Assembly (NCBI GenBank): GCA_964361075.1 | Contig: CAYHZL010000123.1 | Span: forward strand, 1-10,773 | Direction: 5' to 3' | Source: CAYHZL01 sp964361075 | GTDB lineage: Bacteria > Bacteroidota > Ignavibacteria > UBA10030 > UBA8401 | Length of the DNA: 10,773 nt | Shown: one piece after another, positions 7,165-10,773 of the stretch | Numbering within the stretch: the stretch's first letter is position 1 | How the letters are laid out: every line of letters begins with the position of its first letter | Made by a program: the position numbers and the translations under genes | The notes under the pieces: model-generated | Databases searched by the model: none | The model's input: the letters and a program-made list of their open reading frames with translations, nothing else | What the model was told of the DNA's origin: nothing

Positions 7165-9741
7165 ATGAAAGAAAAACAAAAATATTTTTTCCTATTTATC
7201 GCACTCATCGTTTCCTCTCCGCTTTTTGCGCAGACTGCGCCGGCAACTTCGGTAGTCGGTTATCCCGGTGCAGGTGCATTGCAAGCCGGAGATTTGTGGG
7301 AATCAATTCTTCCCGCAGGATTTAAACCGTTCTACGGGGAATTTGGGACAAAAGATTTGCTTGGTAATCGTCAACTACTTCGATTTGGAAATTTTGACAG
7401 AAGTTGGTCTTCGCCCGGCGGACATTATCCTGCAGCGTTTCCGTGGACGATGTATTGGGCGAAATATCTTCACGCTGTTGAATTTGATCCTGATACAACA
7501 TGGAATCGTTCAACGATGAATGGCAAAGCGAATCCGAGTTTTTATTCTAACTCAAAGAAAGATAATTTACATCCCGATTATTCAAATTATGCCATCCTTG
7601 CGTACCACGATAGTCTTAATGGTGCGAATGATCCGGCGCGCAAGTACAGCATCGAACCGTACTTTATAGATTCTCGTCGTCAGCATTTGGTGTACGAAGC
7701 CGGCTTCCCGACAAATCTCGGACTAGATGTAAAAGTTCGCGCACATCAATTTCAGGGACCGAATTGGAATAACTTCAACGATTTTATTCTTGTCGAAATT
7801 TCTTTTACGAACACCGGCTTTCTCGATATGAATATGGACGGCAAACCGGACAGCGTTGATACAAATGGCGATGGAAAAAATGATGCGCTGCAAACGAAAC
7901 AGAACATCCGCGCACTTGCGCTAAATTTTGCCGGCGAAGTGTACATGTCTATTGATACATACAAATCCGGTACGCGCGGCGCTTCATCAATCGGCGGTAA
8001 GTTCACGCGTATGGGCGGGTGGATTAATGACGCTGATCCTGAAGGCAATCCGTGGGCGTTTAACACGTACTACGCCGGCGCAAGTGTGCAAGTTCCATCT
8101 GCGGGAAATAATGATTTGGGATTTAATGCGCCTACCAATAAAACCTTCACCGATATTTGGGAAGGGTGGACTTGGATTGATGTAAAGAATGGTGCATTGC
8201 CAAGTGATCGTTCACAATCAACAACAATTTTGGCAACAAAGAAAAATATTTTTGATGTGCATCCGGTTGGTGTTGGTGCGGAGCGAGGGCGATATGTTTC
8301 ATCAGGATCAAATGGAAAGTTGGCGCTCTCGTATTCAATGTTTACCACTCCGAAGCAACTACACAATATTACTGTCGGTGCATTTTTTCAAGATGGCGGT
8401 CGTTCGGTGTCGGATGTGAATCTGAATTTAAATCCGAATTCAAATTTTTTTGCAAGCGGAACGATAGAAGATATCACCACATTTATTTCGAAACCTATTG
8501 CTACACGCAGTACGCCTGATGGAGATAGAAAATCTACCAACACATTTGAACAAACTCCGTTTGAAGATGGCAAAGCTGATGCAAATACAAATTATGCGAA
8601 CGGCTGGGGAAAATGGACGAGCGGCTATACAGGAGGGCACAATTTTGATGGCGACATGTACTCCGGCGTTGGTCCGATTGCCATTCAGAAAGATTCGACA
8701 GTAACATTTATTTTTGCGCTTGCCGCCGGATATCGGTTGGAAGGATTGCAGCGTTCCATTCGCGCCGCACGGTATGCGTACGAAAATAATTTTGTAATTC
8801 CGCAACTGCCTGTGCTTCCCGATATGAACCTTACGATTACTCCACGACAGACACTGTCGATCGAATGGGATAACAAAGCAGAACTTGATCCGCAGTTTGC
8901 CGGGTATAAAATTTGGAAGTCAAATCAAGTGTCGCGCAAGTCATGGTTGAATGAAGGGATGCGATTGCTCGACCGCTATCAAGAACAAATGGATGAACAT
9001 GAAAATCGAGATGCATACAAAAAACCAATCAATCCAAAATTTGATGCGTTCAGTGCGATTGCTCTTTCATCTTCGAAAGGTGTGTATCAACCTGATACTT
9101 GGGGAACGTGGGATTTGTTAAAGACAATTCCAAAATCACAACTTGCAGCGCTTCCGAAAAACAGTACAACAAATTATTATCAAGTTGAAGATAGTGATGT
9201 GAAACTTGGATTTTCCGTATGGTATTATGTTTCAGCATACAAGGAAGGAACATTTACCGGTCCCGGCGGCGACACAACAAATCGCATTGAAACACATTAT
9301 ACAAATCGTAATGGTGCTGATGGATTGTGGAAGGGAACATATCCATTCGCAACAATCAATCCGAATTTTCCCAAAACGGAAGCGGGCTTAAAAGCAATCG
9401 GCGCTGTAAAAACAATTTTATCTACGCAGGCTGCAGCGGGCGATGTTGCGAATGTTGGTGTGCGACCGAATCCGTTTAAGAAATCTGCGTTGCACGATAA
9501 CGCATCACAGCCATTCGATCATAAATTATTGTTTTACAATTTACCACCTCAATGTAAAATTACAATTCTCGATGTAGCCGGACAAATTATTGATGAGATA
9601 AATTTTTCTGATGCAACGAAAGGAAGTTATTTTTGGGATATGTTTTCAAAAGATGGTATTGAAGTCGCAAGCGGTTTGTACATTTATCTTGTTGAATCAT
9701 CCGCTGGAAAAAAAGTCGGATACTTTTCAATCTTACGTTGA
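7165..9741 (+). CDS. Secreted protein with tandem calcium-type loops, interrupted FnIII-like domain and T9SS type A sorting domain (second copy)
   Basis: An 858-residue secreted protein of unknown activity. The signal peptide is about 1-22 (SSPLFA, then Gln). The region to about 550 matches no family I can name. It contains FTNTGF at 214-219 and then two adjacent DxNxDGxxD loops (221-229 and 232-240), the calcium-binding pattern of thrombospondin type 3 and dockerin-like loops. An FnIII-like domain covers about 553-700 (IEWDNKAELDPQFAGYKIW, VWYYVSAYKEG), with about 60 extra charged residues inserted near 588-648. The sorting-domain-like C-terminus covers about 765-858 (RPNPF at 767-771, ITILDVAGQIID, FWDMFSKDG, SGLYIYLVE, FSILR). 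I prefer ATG 7165 to the in-frame TTG at 7156 because it gives a standard signal peptide; neither has a strong ribosome binding site. The stop overlaps the start of the PorV-like gene, so the two are probably co-translated and functionally linked. Confidence 0.85.
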   Translation: MKEKQKYFFLFIALIVSSPLFAQTAPATSVVGYPGAGALQAGDLWESILPAGFKPFYGEFGTKDLLGNRQLLRFGNFDRSWSSPGGHYPAAFPWTMYWAKYLHAVEFDPDTTWNRSTMNGKANPSFYSNSKKDNLHPDYSNYAILAYHDSLNGANDPARKYSIEPYFIDSRRQHLVYEAGFPTNLGLDVKVRAHQFQGPNWNNFNDFILVEISFTNTGFLDMNMDGKPDSVDTNGDGKNDALQTKQNIRALALNFAGEVYMSIDTYKSGTRGASSIGGKFTRMGGWINDADPEGNPWAFNTYYAGASVQVPSAGNNDLGFNAPTNKTFTDIWEGWTWIDVKNGALPSDRSQSTTILATKKNIFDVHPVGVGAERGRYVSSGSNGKLALSYSMFTTPKQLHNITVGAFFQDGGRSVSDVNLNLNPNSNFFASGTIEDITTFISKPIATRSTPDGDRKSTNTFEQTPFEDGKADANTNYANGWGKWTSGYTGGHNFDGDMYSGVGPIAIQKDSTVTFIFALAAGYRLEGLQRSIRAARYAYENNFVIPQLPVLPDMNLTITPRQTLSIEWDNKAELDPQFAGYKIWKSNQVSRKSWLNEGMRLLDRYQEQMDEHENRDAYKKPINPKFDAFSAIALSSSKGVYQPDTWGTWDLLKTIPKSQLAALPKNSTTNYYQVEDSDVKLGFSVWYYVSAYKEGTFTGPGGDTTNRIETHYTNRNGADGLWKGTYPFATINPNFPKTEAGLKAIGAVKTILSTQAAAGDVANVGVRPNPFKKSALHDNASQPFDHKLLFYNLPPQCKITILDVAGQIIDEINFSDATKGSYFWDMFSKDGIEVASGLYIYLVESSAGKKVGYFSILR

Positions 9742-10773
9742 TGGAAAAAATATTTTTAATTATTGCCATACTTTCGTTCAGTTCACTCTTCGCGCAAACT
9801 CGCAAAGCCGGAATTGATGGAGCGGCGTTTTTAAAAGTCGGCGTTGGTGCGCGGCAGGTTGGCATTGGTTCTGCAGCAACATCACTTTCTGAAGATGTGT
9901 TGAATATGTATTGGAATCCTGCGGGCATTGCATTGAAAGAAGAACAATCGCAGGCATCATTCACCTACAATAGTTGGATTGCGGGATTGAAGCAGAACGC
10001 ATTTGCCGGTTCGATGAATTTTGACGGCATTGGTACACTCGGCATTGGTTTTATGTCATTCGGTATTTCAGGTATTCCGGCAGACCGCGATTATTTTCCG
10101 AACGATCCTGCATTGTCTGCAATTCAAATTGATAAGAATGGCAGTTCAACGTACGATTATTTAGATATGGTTGTGCAGCTTTCGTACGCGCACAATATTT
10201 CCGATCAACTTTCTCTCGGCGCAACAGTAAAAGTGATCAGTGAAAAAATTGATGACCAGCATGCATCTGCGCTTGCATTCGATTTTGGTTCACTCTATCA
10301 TATCGGAATTCTGAATTGGAATATTGGCGCACGCATGAACAATCTTGGCGGCGATCTTACTTTTTATGATTATGGTTCACCTATTCCGCTGACATTCAGC
10401 ATCGGCACTTCGATGATACCGATTTCTTTTTCCCAACATACTTTTATGATTGCACTTGACGCCGTGAAACCGCAGGACGGGCAGCAATATTATTATGGCG
10501 GAGTTGAATATGGTTTTAACAATATTTTGTTTTTACGCGGAGGTTGGAAATTTAATTATTCGTACTCGGGTCAGCGCATGTTGCAAGGCGGGATTGATGA
10601 AGGGACATCAGACCCAAATCGCGGAACTATTCGCACTAGTTTAGAGCGTGGCTCATTAGGCGCCGGCGTGAAAACGAATGTAGAAGGATATTGGATTGGT
10701 GTAGATTACGCGTACACTTTGTTTGATAAACTCGACAATGTTCATCGGATAACCTTGCACATTGCGACGAGAT
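9741..10773 (+). CDS. PorV/PorQ-family outer-membrane protein, 3' end beyond the window
   Basis: 344 codons are visible with no stop. The family usually has about 350 residues and the last visible stretch (HRITLHIATR) looks like a final beta strand, so only a few residues are probably missing. The signal peptide is about 1-18 (SSLFA, then Gln). The N-terminal signature FLKVGVGARQVGIG (30-43) and YWNPAG (57-62) is that of PorV/PorQ proteins, relatives of the FadL barrel family; the rest alternates hydrophobic and Gly/Tyr-rich strands as in a membrane barrel. In T9SS, PorV collects cargo from the translocon and carries it to the attachment complex. The start overlaps the upstream cargo gene by one base (TGATG), indicating translational coupling. 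I infer a partner dedicated to that cargo, not the housekeeping PorV; without the genome this remains open. It is absent from simple open-frame lists because it runs off the window end. Confidence 0.85.
   Translation, partial: MEKIFLIIAILSFSSLFAQTRKAGIDGAAFLKVGVGARQVGIGSAATSLSEDVLNMYWNPAGIALKEEQSQASFTYNSWIAGLKQNAFAGSMNFDGIGTLGIGFMSFGISGIPADRDYFPNDPALSAIQIDKNGSSTYDYLDMVVQLSYAHNISDQLSLGATVKVISEKIDDQHASALAFDFGSLYHIGILNWNIGARMNNLGGDLTFYDYGSPIPLTFSIGTSMIPISFSQHTFMIALDAVKPQDGQQYYYGGVEYGFNNILFLRGGWKFNYSYSGQRMLQGGIDEGTSDPNRGTIRTSLERGSLGAGVKTNVEGYWIGVDYAYTLFDKLDNVHRITLHIATR

Overview
The window reads as chromosomal DNA from a Bacteroidota-related bacterium, most likely of the Ignavibacteria/Chlorobiota side. 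The reasons are: two long secreted proteins ending in type A sorting-domain-like C-termini of the type IX secretion system (T9SS); a PorV-like outer-membrane protein; a TonB-dependent receptor with an N-terminal carboxypeptidase-regulatory-like domain; and signal peptides that in three of five proteins would cleave directly before Gln (the Bacteroidetes 'Q-rule'). The lineage is an inference from protein style only. There is no rRNA, tRNA, CRISPR array or transposase gene in the window.

Layout. Bases 1-134 hold dispersed-repeat sequence and a ribosome binding site. A first T9SS-type secreted protein runs from 135 to 2279 (+). A hairpin and a small element with terminal inverted repeats (about 2353-2517) follow. 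A signal-peptide protein with two PDZ domains is convergent (2513-3448, -). The 449-base gap 3449-3897 carries a second, unrelated inverted-repeat element (about 3677-3859) next to the start of a 1018-residue TonB-dependent receptor (3898-6954, +). A terminator-like hairpin and a third element (about 6996-7138), with the same termini as the first, separate the receptor from a second T9SS-type secreted protein (7165-9741, +). This overlaps by one base (TGATG) a PorV/PorQ-family protein (9741 to beyond the window end).

How the genes may work together. The right half looks like a cell-envelope module: an outer-membrane receptor, a large T9SS-style cargo protein and a translationally coupled PorV-like protein that could act as its shuttle or anchor. 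The first secreted protein shares an architecture with the second (an NTGF motif, an FnIII-like domain and a PNP[YF] sorting domain ending in I-[IL]-R), so the two look like distant paralogues. The PDZ protein is probably a separate envelope-quality or scaffolding factor. No substrate can be assigned to the receptor or the secreted proteins from sequence alone.

The least expected structure is between the genes. Three non-coding elements bounded by inverted repeats sit in three successive intergenic gaps. Each contains a different type of dispersed repeat, and one of them supplies the stop codon of the PDZ gene.
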